Shown here one piece after another: positions 47,707 through 58,780 of a DNA stretch of 64,000 nt. The stretch is from NCBI RefSeq assembly GCF_000004825.1, contig NW_008805076.1, positions 62,001 through 126,000 on the forward strand. The letters run 5' to 3'. Numbering within the stretch: position 1 is the stretch's first letter; every line of letters starts with the position of its first letter. A model generated the notes under the pieces. That model saw only the letters and a program-made list of their open reading frames with translations, ran no database searches and was not told the origin of the DNA. The DNA is from Heterostelium album PN500 (Eukaryota; Evosea; Eumycetozoa; Acytosteliales; Acytosteliaceae). The translations under genes were made by a program, and so were the position numbers.

Positions 47707-49237
47707 TTAAACCACCCAAATATCAATCATTGTACATAGTCCAAATTATCATATAAATATTATATTATTAAAATCATTCTTATCAATATTGTATATAAAT
47801 GTAAATAATATCAATCTATCAACTCCATTCCTTCCCTCCTACCTACTCATACCTAACATATATTAACAAAAGAAAAAGAAAAGAAAAAAAAAAAACAACA
47901 CCTTTTTAAAAAAAATTTAAGAAAATTTTAAAAAAAAACAAAAAAATAGTAATAATACATTAAATTAAACAAATAATTATAAATAAATAAATATTTATTA
48001 AATCCTAACAATAAGGTATATTGTTGGGTACTCAAACTTTATTTCTTTGTTTAAAATTTATTTTAGTGATAATACATACAATACTTTGTAAAATTGTGTA
48101 ACAAAACAAAAAAATAAAAAAAAAATTGTTAAAACTTTACAATTTTGGTACAATAAAACTTTATTACTATAAACTATTTTTTGTTTAATAGAAACTATAC
48201 ATATGATGNNNNNNNNNNNNNNNNNNNNNNNNNNNNNNNNNNNNNNNNNNNNNNNNNNNNNNNNNNNNNNNNNNNNNNNNNNNNNNNNNNNNNNNNNNNN
48301 NNNNNNNNCATAATATTTATATTTGTAATATTTATAAATGTGATAAAAAAAGAATGAAAAAAAAAAAAAACAAATTTCAAATTTTTTTTAAAATTTATCA
48401 TAACCTTATGAACTTTAACAACTATAACAACTATAACAATATAGTATAGTATATAGATATATATTTAAGTACTAAATAAGATTTTATTATTAAAAAAATA
48501 TATAATTCTCATAAGATAATATGTATTTCTAAGAAATAAGTAACTTTTTTTTTATTTTTTTATTTTTTTGTTTAAATTTTTAAAAAGTACTAATTTTTTT
48601 TAATTTTTTATTGTTACAATGAATCAAACAGTAATTACAACTGTTTCAAATTCAAATTTTTAAATAACAAAAAAGCTATTATTTAGATTAATAGAGATTC
48701 ATAGAAAGTTTTGAGTAGGATTGAAAATTGGCGCCAACCCAAAAAGATTGCTGGAAACTCAACAAAAATCCGTGTTGATTCCAAAAAATTTGACAGTTTT
48801 ATGATTTTTGAATGATTTTAAATTTAAATTTAAATTTTGTATGGTGTGAAACAACAAGTGGCGCTTTAAAAATCAGAGTGACTGTTGAAAAATAGCAAAA
48901 AACAACAATTTTTTGTGTTGAAAAAAATAATTTCCTACAACAAACACTCTCAAATTTTGCTTTATTTTTTATTTTCCACAACAAAATACATACATACACT
49001 TGCTAATTATTATTTATAACAACAATAAATACTATATACTTATTATATCAAATTAATATTATATATAGTTACTTTAAAGTTTAGATTATTTAAATAATTA
49101 TTCATCGCATCAAACAAAACAAAACCAATCAAATCAAATTGTAGTAATTATACACAAATCAACAAGCAACCAAACCAACTCTTATTCTTGTCAATCTACT
49201 CGCGAACAGTTAATAACAAAAGAACAACAAACAAACA
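47707..49237. other. AT-rich spacer containing an assembly gap
   Basis: Very AT-rich with poly-A/T runs. The last 250 bases before the histone gene are less extreme and presumably hold its promoter and leader. Apart from the 100-N gap nothing is recognisable. Confidence 0.5.
48209..48308. other. Assembly gap (100 N)
   Basis: Exactly 100 undetermined bases, the usual placeholder for a gap of unknown size. Both flanks are AT-rich low-complexity sequence, so a collapsed repeat is plausible. Confidence 0.99.
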
Positions 49238-49837
49238 ATGTCAACCAAATCAAAATCAACTAAATCAACTAGCACCGCCAAGAAGTCCTCCAGCACCACC
49301 ACCAAGAAATCGACTCACCCAACCTATCAGGTTATGATCAGTGAGGCTATCGAACACTACAAGGACAGAACTGGATCGTCGATCATCGCTATCAAGAAGT
49401 ACATCGAGGAGCACTACGACGTCAATCAGACTGTGTTCAACACTCAGTTGAAGTTGGCATTGAAGCGTCTCGTTGAGAACAACTCACTCGTCAAAGTCAA
49501 GGCAAGCTACAAGCTCCCACCAAAGTCTGCCAAGAAGTCAACTACCGCTGCCGCCACCACTACCACTGCCGCCAAGAAGTCAACCACAACCTCCGCCAAG
49601 AAGAAGACTACCACCACTGCCGCCAAGAAGTCAACTACAACCGCTGCCGCCAAGAAGACTACTGCTCCAGAAGCCGAGAAATCCGACGACTCTGGTAGTG
49701 AAGCTCCCGCTGCACCAGCCAAGAAGACCACTGCCGCCAAGAAGGCCGCCCCAAAGAAGAAGGCAACAACCACTGCCGCCCCCAAAAAGAAGGCAGCAGC
49801 AAAGAACGCCACCAAAAAGAAGACCGCCAAGAAATAA
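49238..49837 (+). CDS. Linker histone H1
   Basis: Binds linker DNA between nucleosomes. Single exon, 199 residues. A short Ser/Thr/Lys head (1-28) is followed by the winged-helix H15 domain (about 29-88: HPTYQVMISEAIEHYKDRTG, then SIIAIKKYIEEHY and LKLALKRLVENNSLVKVKASYKL). The tail of about 110 residues is Lys/Ala/Thr-rich with repeated AAKK and PKKK units. Codon use is noticeably GC-richer than neighbouring genes, as expected for a highly expressed gene. No intron. The long opposite-strand open frame is only a shadow of the biased tail. Confidence 0.94.
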   Translation: MSTKSKSTKSTSTAKKSSSTTTKKSTHPTYQVMISEAIEHYKDRTGSSIIAIKKYIEEHYDVNQTVFNTQLKLALKRLVENNSLVKVKASYKLPPKSAKKSTTAAATTTTAAKKSTTTSAKKKTTTTAAKKSTTTAAAKKTTAPEAEKSDDSGSEAPAAPAKKTTAAKKAAPKKKATTTAAPKKKAAAKNATKKKTAKK

Positions 49838-51197
49838 GAAGCCTGACCATAATCCTTAACCTGTTGATAAGAACGACTACACACCCAACAACTACCTTGA
49901 TTGATGTTGTTGAATGATGGTTATTTTTATTCATTATGAAATTTGTTTCACCAAAACATTTTCAAAACGGTGTTTATTCAACACCACCCAATTATCATTG
50001 AACTCTTATCTTAAAAAAAAAAAACAATCGACTTTCAAAAAACTACTACTAACAATCATTCATTCATTCATATTAAATTGTAACAGCTTTGTATCTAGGT
50101 TATTTATTTATTGTTTGTTTTTGTTATTGGTCGGTTGGTCGCAACCTTTTCTAAATTAAATAAATAAGTTTCAAAAAGTTGTTTACCTTTTTGGGTCAGA
50201 ATGATGTTTTTTATGCTTTTTTTTGTGGTTATTTTTTTTTTTTTTGGACATTCTTGTCTTCCATAATGGTTTTCATCTTCACAACTCATGCAAAATTCAA
50301 AGATTTTTTCTATTTAATATTTTTCATTTGATTTTGTTTTTTTTTTTTGATTATTTTTTTTTTTTCATAAAAGGTTGATGAAAGATTATGATTTGTTTTT
50401 AGTTTTTTTTTTTACATCATTATTAATCATTTAAATATAAATATAAAAAGGTAAAATAGATCAGAGAAGAGAGATAGAGAGTGTGTGAGAGCATGTGAAG
50501 TTACAAAAACTGTATAAATCCAAACTAAAAATTAGAACAAAGTGGAATCAAAGATAATATCGAAGATCTTGATTTCGTTTTTCAAAAAAATTATCAACAT
50601 ATTAGTTAGTTGTGCAATGTTTACCCAATTTGTTTTATTTATTTTTGGGCAATTAATTGCTTTGTTGCAAAATAATCAATATATTGAATGGAATGAAATG
50701 ATCATTTCAGATCCTCTCATGCAAATTTACAATTATGTAAATTAATCTAGGTTCATTTATCATAAAAATAAATAAGAAAGACACAATAACTTACTAGCAA
50801 TAAACACAATTCAAAAAAAAAAAAGGTGAACTTTCAAAATAACTAATTTATCTCAAAACTTAGAGTCAGAAGTGGTGTGTTTGTTGGTAACGAAGCAACC
50901 ACCACACAAACAACACAACAAATACAACAAAGATTTTATAAACTTTTATAAAACAGTTTGTTTTAATTAATTATTTATCGATTTCAAAACAAATATACTT
51001 CTTTAATATCTCTCCATTCTTGTTGTTATTATTTTTCTTGTTAATAACTTTGTTTAATTATTTATTGTTTTATTATTGTAGAAAGTTAACTTTAGATTAA
51101 GATTTTATCCCATTATTTTATTTATTAAAACAACAACAACAACAACAATTAACATTAATAATTCAACAAAAACACAAACAAACAGATATAGATAAAT
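49838..51197. other. Spacer between histone H1 and the cytochrome b5 reductase gene
   Basis: 3' UTR of H1 followed by T-rich and A-rich runs, a purine-rich GAGA stretch near 50460-50500 and a (CAA)n run near 51129-51148 in the reductase leader. Small open frames at 50104-50289 and 50542-50745 lack coding signals. No RNA gene seen. Confidence 0.5.
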
Positions 51198-52146
51198 ATG
51201 ATTACCGATTTCTTACAAAGTTATCCAGAGGCTAAAGTAGGTATTTTAGTTGCAGCTGTTGCAGCCATATTGGGTCTAAAGTTATTGATTGGAGGTGGTC
51301 CATCAAAAGAATCCGAACAAAAGAAAGAGTCAAAAGGTAATAACAATAATAATAGCAACAACTAAAATAACCATTCAATTAACATGTTACTAATTTGACT
51401 TGACTTAATGTGTGTTAATAGTTGCTCTCGACGCCAAAGAATATAAAAAGTTCCCACTTAAAGAGAAATTCATTGTAAATCATAATACTAGAATCTTTAG
51501 ATTCGGTTTGCCACACCCAAGCGATCGTTTGGGTCTGCCAATCGGACAACACATCTCGGTGCGTGCCACCGTCAATGGCAAGGAAGCATACCGTCCATAC
51601 ACCCCGATCTCATCGGACGAGGATCTCGGTCACTTTGACCTTCTGATCAAGGTCTACGACAAGGGTGTCATGTCGGGCTACATCGACAAGATGTTCATCG
51701 GTGATCTCCTCGAGGTTCGTGGACCAAAGGGTCTCTTCAACTACGAGCCCAACATGTTCAAGAACATCGGTATGTTGGCTGGTGGCACCGGTATCACCCC
51801 GATGTACCAAGTCATCAAAGCAATCTTACGTAACCCTGCCGACAAGACCAACATCTCGTTGGTATTCGGTAACATTGCCGAAGAGGATATCCTCTTGAGG
51901 AAGGAACTCGACGAGTTGGCTGCCGCTCATCCCGAGCAATTCAAGCTCTTCTACGTACTCAACACCCCACCAAAGGGATGGTCGCAAGGTTCCGGTTTCA
52001 TCACCCAGGAAATCATTCAAACTCATCTTCCAGCGCCAGCCGACGACACCAAGGTTGTTCTTTGCGGTCCACCAGTCATGAACAAAGCTATGACCGGTCA
52101 TCTAACACAACTTAATTATCCAGAATCCGCCATCTTTTCATTCTAA
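51198..52146 (+). CDS. NADH-cytochrome b5 reductase
   Basis: Passes electrons from NADH through FAD to cytochrome b5, for lipid desaturation and similar reactions. Exons 51198-51336 and 51422-52146, 287 residues. An N-terminal membrane anchor (about 15-34, VGILVAAVAAILGLKLLIGG) is followed by a Lys/Glu linker. The FAD domain carries YRPYTPIS and the NADH domain carries AGGTGITPMYQVI and CGPPVM. Length and layout match membrane-bound Cyb5R1/3-type enzymes. Codon use is GC-rich, fitting high expression. Convergent with the Hus1 gene, 122 bases apart. Confidence 0.93.
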
Positions 52147-52268
52147 ACAAAAACAAACATAATAAATAATTTTTTAAATATATATATATAACATTTTTAT
52201 TTACAGATTGATGATGTTTCGTTTCATTTCATCGATTTGGTTTAGATTTAGTTTGAACATCTTCAATA

Positions 52269-53204
52269 TTAATAGATTAAAGGTAGATAATATGAAATGG
52301 TTAAATCTCTTTGCATGACATGCAAGACAAGCGATGAACCTTCATAAACACAACAAACAACATGATTCGCTTCGATTTGATGTGATTGCAGTGTTTTCAA
52401 AAACTTTTTGATGTCTACTTTGACGGTGGCGCTGACGTCGGGTGGAATAGGATTGCCAAGTTCCGGGTAGGAGATGTCGTAGAAGGTTTTGATCGATCCT
52501 GTACCGGTCTCCACTGAGAAACATAGTGCTTGTGTAGAGTTGGTATTCACTTCGATCGTGAGATGATCCGATATGTTCTTCATCTTCTCTACGACGTTCT
52601 GTACATGCTTGAGTGCAGGCATGAAAAAGTTTAGATTATTGGTTGGCAGTACGGGCTCGACGAATCCCGAGAGAATCTGTGCCGATAGAACAACCACTGG
52701 GATATCTTGAGTTAGGAACAGTGATCTCGATGATTGAGTAATGGTGAACGTTAGGAACGGAACGTTGGAACCGTCTTTCTTTCTCAGTCGAACGAGTGTA
52801 TCGCCATTGACATTGACAGCCGATTGCAACACCTGCTTCAAGTGGTGCAGCTGAATCTGCATCGCTATCATATTGTGATTCAAACTTGCAATGACAGTCT
52901 CCTCAAAGAATAGATAGGTTTTCGCTTCCGTCCAAACTTGCATAGTATCGTTTGCATCTGATGTGATAATGAATTTAGTTGCATCCGGTGCAATATGTAA
53001 TATACAATCATTCTTTATCTTCATAATGATTTGAACAACCTCTATATAAATAATTATTGTTTTTGTTTTTTATATACACATTTATGTTAGTTTTAACTGT
53101 TTAATTGTTTGTTTATTCATTCTACTTCTCAATTAACTAACAATTAGTAATGCATACATACTCAATAGTCGTTTTGCAGTTGCTACTTTTGCATTGAATC
53201 TCAT
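52269..53204 (-). CDS. hus1: Checkpoint clamp subunit Hus1
   Basis: One of the three subunits of the 9-1-1 ring that is loaded at damaged DNA to activate the ATR checkpoint. Exons 53162-53204 and 52269-53041, 271 residues (human HUS1 is 280). The short first exon codes MRFNAKVATAKRLL, matching the family's N-terminal MKFRAK. The PCNA-like fold pattern is visible: ILHIAPDATKFII, then an MQIQLHHLKQVLQS helix, LRKKDGSNVPFLTF, and a C-terminal half ending in VLHVMQRDLTISYYLP. No unusual features. Confidence 0.9.
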
Positions 53205-54148
53205 TCTTTTTAAAAATATAGTTATAATAAATAGTATATATAAATAATTGTAATATAATAATAGCAAATTAAAAAATGTTGAGTTTATCGATCAAAATGT
53301 TACATTAATTTATTTAAAAATCTGATACATAAAATATTTTCTAAGAATTTTTAGTTTTTTTACAATTTTTATACAATTTTTTTTTAATTATTACTTTTCT
53401 TTTTTTAATTAATCTTTGCACTCTTATCTGTATTATTTTAGATCAAAAAATTAATATATTAAAAAACTAGATTTTATTAATATAATTCAAATTAGACAAC
53501 TAATAAAAATGATTAATTAAATATCAAATTAAAACTTGTTTGAGAGAGAATCATAAAATTAAAATAATTAAATAATATAAAATAAAATAAAAATCAAAAT
53601 CGTCTATTGATGTGTTTCTTTTGGATAAAGGTTCAGAAATCTCCGACTCCACAATTATCGATCAAATGTATTCTTTTAATTTGATTATTCCCTCTATTTT
53701 TTAATTTTATTTTTTTGAATTAAAAAATTCAAAGATGTCAAAACAAAAATTATCGTTAAAAATAAAAATAATTTAATTCATTCAAGATACATTATCATCA
53801 TATTTAATCACATCATTGCTAATTTATGAAGATAGATAGTAGCACAGAAGATAGATAGATAGATTAAAATAGAATAGAATAGATTAATATTTTTAATATT
53901 AAAAAATATTATTATTATTTTCTTTTTTAATATTATCTATTTAAACAAAGAGATAATAATAATATAATAAATAGCATTCAAATTCACTTTATATAGAATA
54001 TATATATAATATATATTAAGAGTGAAATTTCATTCATTCATTCATTCATTAAGAATCAGTGTTGTTTAGGAGACATATCAGATAACAGATAATTAGATAG
54101 ATTTTTGTTTTTATTTTTATATTTTTATTTATAATTTATATATATATA
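53205..54148. other. AT-rich divergent spacer
   Basis: Shared upstream region of Hus1 (minus) and the Byr4-like gene (plus). Contains ATTCATTCATTCATT repeats near 54031-54049. No gene or RNA seen. Confidence 0.5.
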
Positions 54149-56535
54149 ATGGATCAACACCATTTTAATAATGGAGGTGGTGGTAGTAGTGCAGATACCG
54201 ATACAACAGAAGCATTGAAGAAAGCAAGTATCTACATCTTGGAGATCGAACAAATGGTGAAAGATGAACTAGCGATGCTCGAGAAATTCTATGTTGCAGA
54301 TCATCAAGATGTTCCATTTGAGAAAGCAATCAATAAAGCAAAGAGAAAGGTAAGTAAACAATAAACAATGAGCAATAACAAGTTGTAATGTAAAACAAAA
54401 AAAAAACAAACTAATTATTATGATAATCATTATAATGAATAGTTTGAAAAGAGAAGAGGACCTACTTTAATTAAACCACTTAATAAAAAGAAGAATAGAG
54501 TGGTTGTAGGCGAGATGGAGTTCGATCCGGTTGCACAGCTGTGGAAGGGAAACGACTCTGATCTAAACAACTTTCCTAGAGCTGGTGCACCTGCACTCAT
54601 CACCAACATGGGTCGTAACGAAGAGAAAGTAATCGGTAACATGAAATGGGATCCCAAACAAAAAGAGTGGCGTGGTAATGAGAGTGATCTATCGAAATTC
54701 AGAACACTAAAACCCGGTTTAATCACTCAATTGAATGCTAATTTCGGTATAAGAGGTATGTTTGTTAAACTAACTAAAACTTACACATACATATAGTTAC
54801 TAAACATTAATGTTATTTCTTTGTTTGTTGTTTGTTTCTGAACAGTTGAGAATGGTATGGTTTTAGATCCAGTCTCAATGAAATGGCGTGGTAATGAAGA
54901 TGACCTAGATGTATTCGATGCAATGGATGATCAAAACAATGATAACAGTATGTAATTGAATTGAACAAGCGAGATAAAGAATGTTAAGATTAATTAATTA
55001 ACACACAATATTACATATGTACAACAGCATTCAAGGAAGAAGGAGAATTTACACTTTCAAAGAAACTACTGGAATCACTTAGAGAATCACAGAAATTACA
55101 TAGCAATTTAAAGGGATGGTTCCCAGAGGAACGCGATCTTGATGATAGAGACCATTTCCACTCGATTCGACAAATGTCAATCATGAAACTCGTAAAGAAT
55201 ACATCGAGACAGTACTATCAACAACAGGCAGCAGGTGGATCAGGTGCTATTTCTATTGCTTCGGCAGTGTTGCCATCGGTATTGCAAAGAAAAGCGGTTG
55301 TCGACGAAACCAACGATTGGGACGACGTTGACTTTGTCGAAGAACAACCATCACTCAAACTCAACCTGAAAGTACATCAAGATGCCAATGACGAAGATGA
55401 CGATGCATCGCAGTGGGACAAGGAAATGGGATTCACATCTGAAGATGATTTCACTGCATCCGATCATGGTTCAAGAGTACAAACACCAAGATCAAATAAT
55501 AATAATAATAGTAATAATAGTGGAGGTAGTAGTAGTAGTAATAATTTAAGTGGAATATTTAATAATAGTATAAGTAATAATAATAATAGTGGTAGTGGTG
55601 GAAAACAAGTCGAAGAATGGAATGATTTCGGTTCTTTTAATGCCGATAAACTTAGTAAATATAAAGAGAGTAAAGATGATTTGTCGGATGAGGATTTGGA
55701 TTTTGGAAGTTTGAACAAGAGTATAAAGAAAGGGGGAAGTACAATGAAAACAATATTAGCAAGTGGTGGATCGATTACAAAGACACTCAGTAATTTGAAT
55801 GCCAATACTCAATCGATGAGACGTGGTGGTACTTTAAATAATATTCCACCATTGCCAACTACTTCTACCACTAGTGCAGGTGTTGCTGTCGGTAGTAATA
55901 ACAGTACACCGCTCAGTGCAAGCAGTAGTACTACTCCCAACAGTATAGAGGAGTACGATGATATGGAGGTGAAAGGACCGCTTTCTCTGAAGCAAAAGAT
56001 GCACTCTGACAACTTTAGTATATTGGAACAAGAGTCGGCTTTGTCGACCTCCAAGCGATCCACGCCAACTAGCTTTGCCAATCATTTGGAGGAGCGTGAT
56101 ATCATTGAGGAGGAATGGCCAGACGTTCACATCCCGATGGATCTCGGTGCGAAACGACCGAATGATCACTCGAGAAAGTCGCCACCCGTTGGCAAGCTTG
56201 GCGCCGTCGAAGACTATGGCGATGAGCTATCGATCAACACGAACGCACCACTCGTTCTAAAGAAACATTTGTTGGAGGACAATCCGTTTGGCGATGAGAG
56301 TGACGACGATTGGAACGATGTTTCCTTCCCCGACAACTTTAAAGCGTCACCACTACAAGCACCAATCGCACATAGCACACCATCGACACCACTCACACCC
56401 CTGGCAAACTACAATCTCGACAACTCATTTACACCACTTTCACCGGCATCTCTTCAACAAGTATTTCAACCACCGACATCCAACTCACCGATTACACCAT
56501 TTAAATTTGTAAAGAGATCCAACACCAATATATAG
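54149..56535 (+). CDS. Candidate Byr4/Bfa1-like protein
   Basis: Exons 54149-54349, 54443-54755, 54846-54947, 55028-56535, 707 residues. Residues 15-65 form a helical head. Then come three copies of a short motif, MxFDPxxxxWxGNExDLxxF (near residues 84, 121 and 174), spread over exons 2 and 3. Fungal Byr4/Bfa1, the scaffold half of the two-part GAP for the septation/mitotic-exit GTPase, has similar repeats as I recall. The long last exon is mostly disordered, with short acidic Trp motifs (WDDVDF, EWNDFGSF, WNDVSFPD) and Asn/Ser runs. The link to Byr4/Bfa1 is by motif pattern only; if right, the protein would act in cytokinesis or centrosome signalling. Confidence 0.55.
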
Positions 56536-56662
56536 AGAGGACCTGTGTGTGTGTGAACTCAAAGTTAAGAAAACAAACAAATAAATTGTATTAAGATATT
56601 GTAAAATATATTTATTTATTAATTTTGTTAATTTATTTCGTAGGCGTGGCACTTTTTAAATT

Positions 56663-56710
56663 TTAAGTTTCAGAGGTAGCTCACAGCAGTTACCTCACTG
56701 ACGAACTTAA
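56663..56710 (+). ncRNA. Candidate small structured RNA (long hairpin)
   Basis: A GC-richer island in AT-rich spacer forms a stacked hairpin: TTAAGTT/AACTTAA, TCAG/CTGA and AGGTA/TACCT, 16 pairs with two 2-base bulges on the 3' side and a 12-base loop. The loop region GCTCACAGCAG resembles the conserved CCTTACAGCAA motif of dictyostelid Class I RNAs at 8 of 11 bases, and the ends (GTTTCAG...CTGACGAAC) pair as in that class. No upstream DUSE-like promoter motif was found, which weakens the case. It could instead be a transcription-end hairpin. The transcribed strand is uncertain. Confidence 0.3.
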
Positions 56711-56782
56711 ATCTGAAAAGTTGAACCAAATAAAATGAATATCATGTTTACAATATTTAAATAAATTATTATTTGTTTTTTA

Positions 56783-57163
56783 TTAAACTTTGGTAAAGTT
56801 CCATAGTTGAGGATACCTGTATCCTGTGCAAGTAGTGAACCGAGCATAATAATCACATCTTTCCATCAATTCAAGACAAAGATTTGTATTTACATCTTGA
56901 ATTTGGTAAAGATCTGGACTCTGTGGTACGGCAAAACTAGTAATATTGAGAGCGTTTGGGTTGATTGTCGAGGTACTACTGTATTCCCAAATAAATTCGC
57001 GAGCACCTACGGCTATATAATAGCTTGTATTGTTATACATTCCAGAAATAGTAGTTGAGTTGATGAACCAGCTGGAAGTGCCAAATGAACAAGGTACAAT
57101 ATTTACTTCTATTTCATTTGGATTGGGACCACCTGCATACATTTTACCTATTAATGTAAACAT
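56783..57163 (-). CDS. Lectin-like protein fragment (ricin-B-type C-terminus)
   Basis: An open frame of 126 codons. The last third, with NLCLEL, FTTC and PQLWNF, matches the QxW pattern of ricin-B beta-trefoil lectins. The N-terminal part carries several N-glycosylation sites (NST, NNTS) and a Cys, fitting a secreted protein. No signal peptide is present, and an acceptor-like TTAATAG sits just before the Gly-Lys codons (near 57148), so 5' exons are probably missing or unrecognised. It may be a gene remnant. Confidence 0.45.
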   Translation of the reverse strand: MFTLIGKMYAGGPNPNEIEVNIVPCSFGTSSWFINSTTISGMYNNTSYYIAVGAREFIWEYSSTSTINPNALNITSFAVPQSPDLYQIQDVNTNLCLELMERCDYYARFTTCTGYRYPQLWNFTKV

Positions 57164-58049
57164 TGTTTATCAATATGTATAATAAACTGTGATTTGGTAA
57201 TAAATACCAAGAGAGAAATAAATAATAATAATTTTGATATATTAATAATTTTTATCATTCTAATATATAAAATTTTTTGTTTCAGTAATCAAACTACCCT
57301 TTAATTGTCTCTCTTTTTTTAATTGAGGGATAAAATTGATGCTTTTCCCTCAACCAGATAGACAAAACGGATCTAAATTCCAACCCCTTTCCCAGGCACA
57401 AAAAGTGTAAAAATCAAAAAAAAACTTGGTTGGTCTTTGGCATTGAATACTTTTTTAACAATGGCGATAGTTTAATTAAAACTAGATCATTTACTTCTTT
57501 TCCAACACTTTCCTTCCTATAATCCTTTGAATAATAGTGTCTTATTCTGATTGTGATAAATTACAAAGATATAATACACCTATATTTGTTATATTGCATT
57601 TTTTTAAATAAATTTGTTCTTTAATCTCATTAATAATAATAAAAATACATACGAATAGTATAATAAAGTTGTTCCTTTTCATCAACAGGTATGATTCTCT
57701 CTGAGCATATGCTTTTTCCTATTAATTGTTTCTGTCGATAAAAGACAACTACTAAGGTTATTGGTTTTAGAGATAAAAAGAGAAATAAGTTTATATATTA
57801 ATGGTTATAATACTATCCTAACCATTTCATATTTAGTATTCATTACCAATCTATTAAGATTTATGATATCATATTTTTGATAATAACAAAATTGAATTAA
57901 CTTTCTCTGTCAAAGACACTGGGTGTGTCATCATTGTATACATATTATCTGATTTTTATCAGTGATGAGTATATTTATGTTTTTTTTAAGATAAAGGGGT
58001 CCTGTTGTTTTTATTGAAAATATTTTTGGAAATAATTAATTGTTAGATA
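57164..58049. other. Spacer upstream of the acetyltransferase gene
   Basis: AT-rich. A minus-strand ATG at 57680-57682 starts a signal-peptide-like stretch (MKRNNFIILF), but splice phases do not join it to the lectin-like frame below, so no gene is called. Otherwise nothing recognised. Confidence 0.4.
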
Positions 58050-58466
58050 ATGTCGCAATATAAAGATAAAGTAGTTCATAATAAAGATAAAAACTTTTCA
58101 CTCACTTTAGAGAATGGTGGTATGTTGTATTAAAAAAGAGACATAAATTAATAGAAAAGAATTATTTTATTCTATATATTCAACGAATAATTATTGTTTT
58201 GTGTATTCTATTGTGTATATTATTATTTAGAGGTTGCACATTTAGATTACACTAGACGATTGAATGAATTTGATTTCTATCATACATTCGTACCTGTTTC
58301 TGCTCGTGGTAAAGGTATTGCAGAGATTCTAGCTGACTCTGCAATGAACTATATTAGAGAAACAGAGTCACGTGTCATACTATCATGTTCATATCTCTCA
58401 GATCGTTGGTTACCAAAGAACCCTGCCTATGCCATGTATGTCATAAGATCATTCACAAAAAGATAA
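58050..58466 (+). CDS. NATD1-like small GNAT acetyltransferase (YjdJ type)
   Basis: Exons 58050-58119 and 58231-58466, 101 residues, the usual length for this small family. Exon 1 gives MSQYKDKVVHNKDKNFSLTL followed by ENG, and exon 2 continues with VAHLDYTRR. FVPVSARGKGIAEILAD contains the acetyl-CoA loop RGKGIA. The C-terminal SCSYLSDRWLPKNP is the conserved family end. Such proteins bind acetyl-CoA; the acceptor substrate is unknown. Confidence 0.87.
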
Positions 58467-58780
58467 CAACAACAACATCATCATCAAATCGATAGCAACA
58501 AAAACAACGACAACAAATCAATTATAATAATAAATAAATAAAATTTTACTTTAATTTATTTTAGTAAGAGTGGATGAAGTTTAGATATGATATGTAAAAG
58601 TGTCTTTACTTGAGTTAGTATTGATTTTCTTGAACCAAAGTGTATTTGGCTTTGTGTGATATTTCTGAGGGTTATCACTTCAATCACATTGTTATTATCA
58701 TCAATGACAGTGATCAGTGGTGACAATTATTTCTTTCTGATGGATTAATGAATTAAAATTTATTAATTAAGAATAGCTTT
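58467..58780. other. Convergent spacer
   Basis: Contains the sequence around 58600-58740 with mildly higher GC and an imperfect repeat of ATCAGTGGTGA/ATCACTT type. No gene recognised. Confidence 0.4.

Noticed and set aside
49507-49884. Long open frame opposite histone H1
   Set aside because: It is a shadow of the biased Lys/Ala/Thr tail; composition and position fit H1 on the other strand.
57640-57690. Signal-peptide exon for the lectin-like frame
   Set aside because: The donor phase after MKRNNFIILF does not match the phase needed at the acceptor near 57148.
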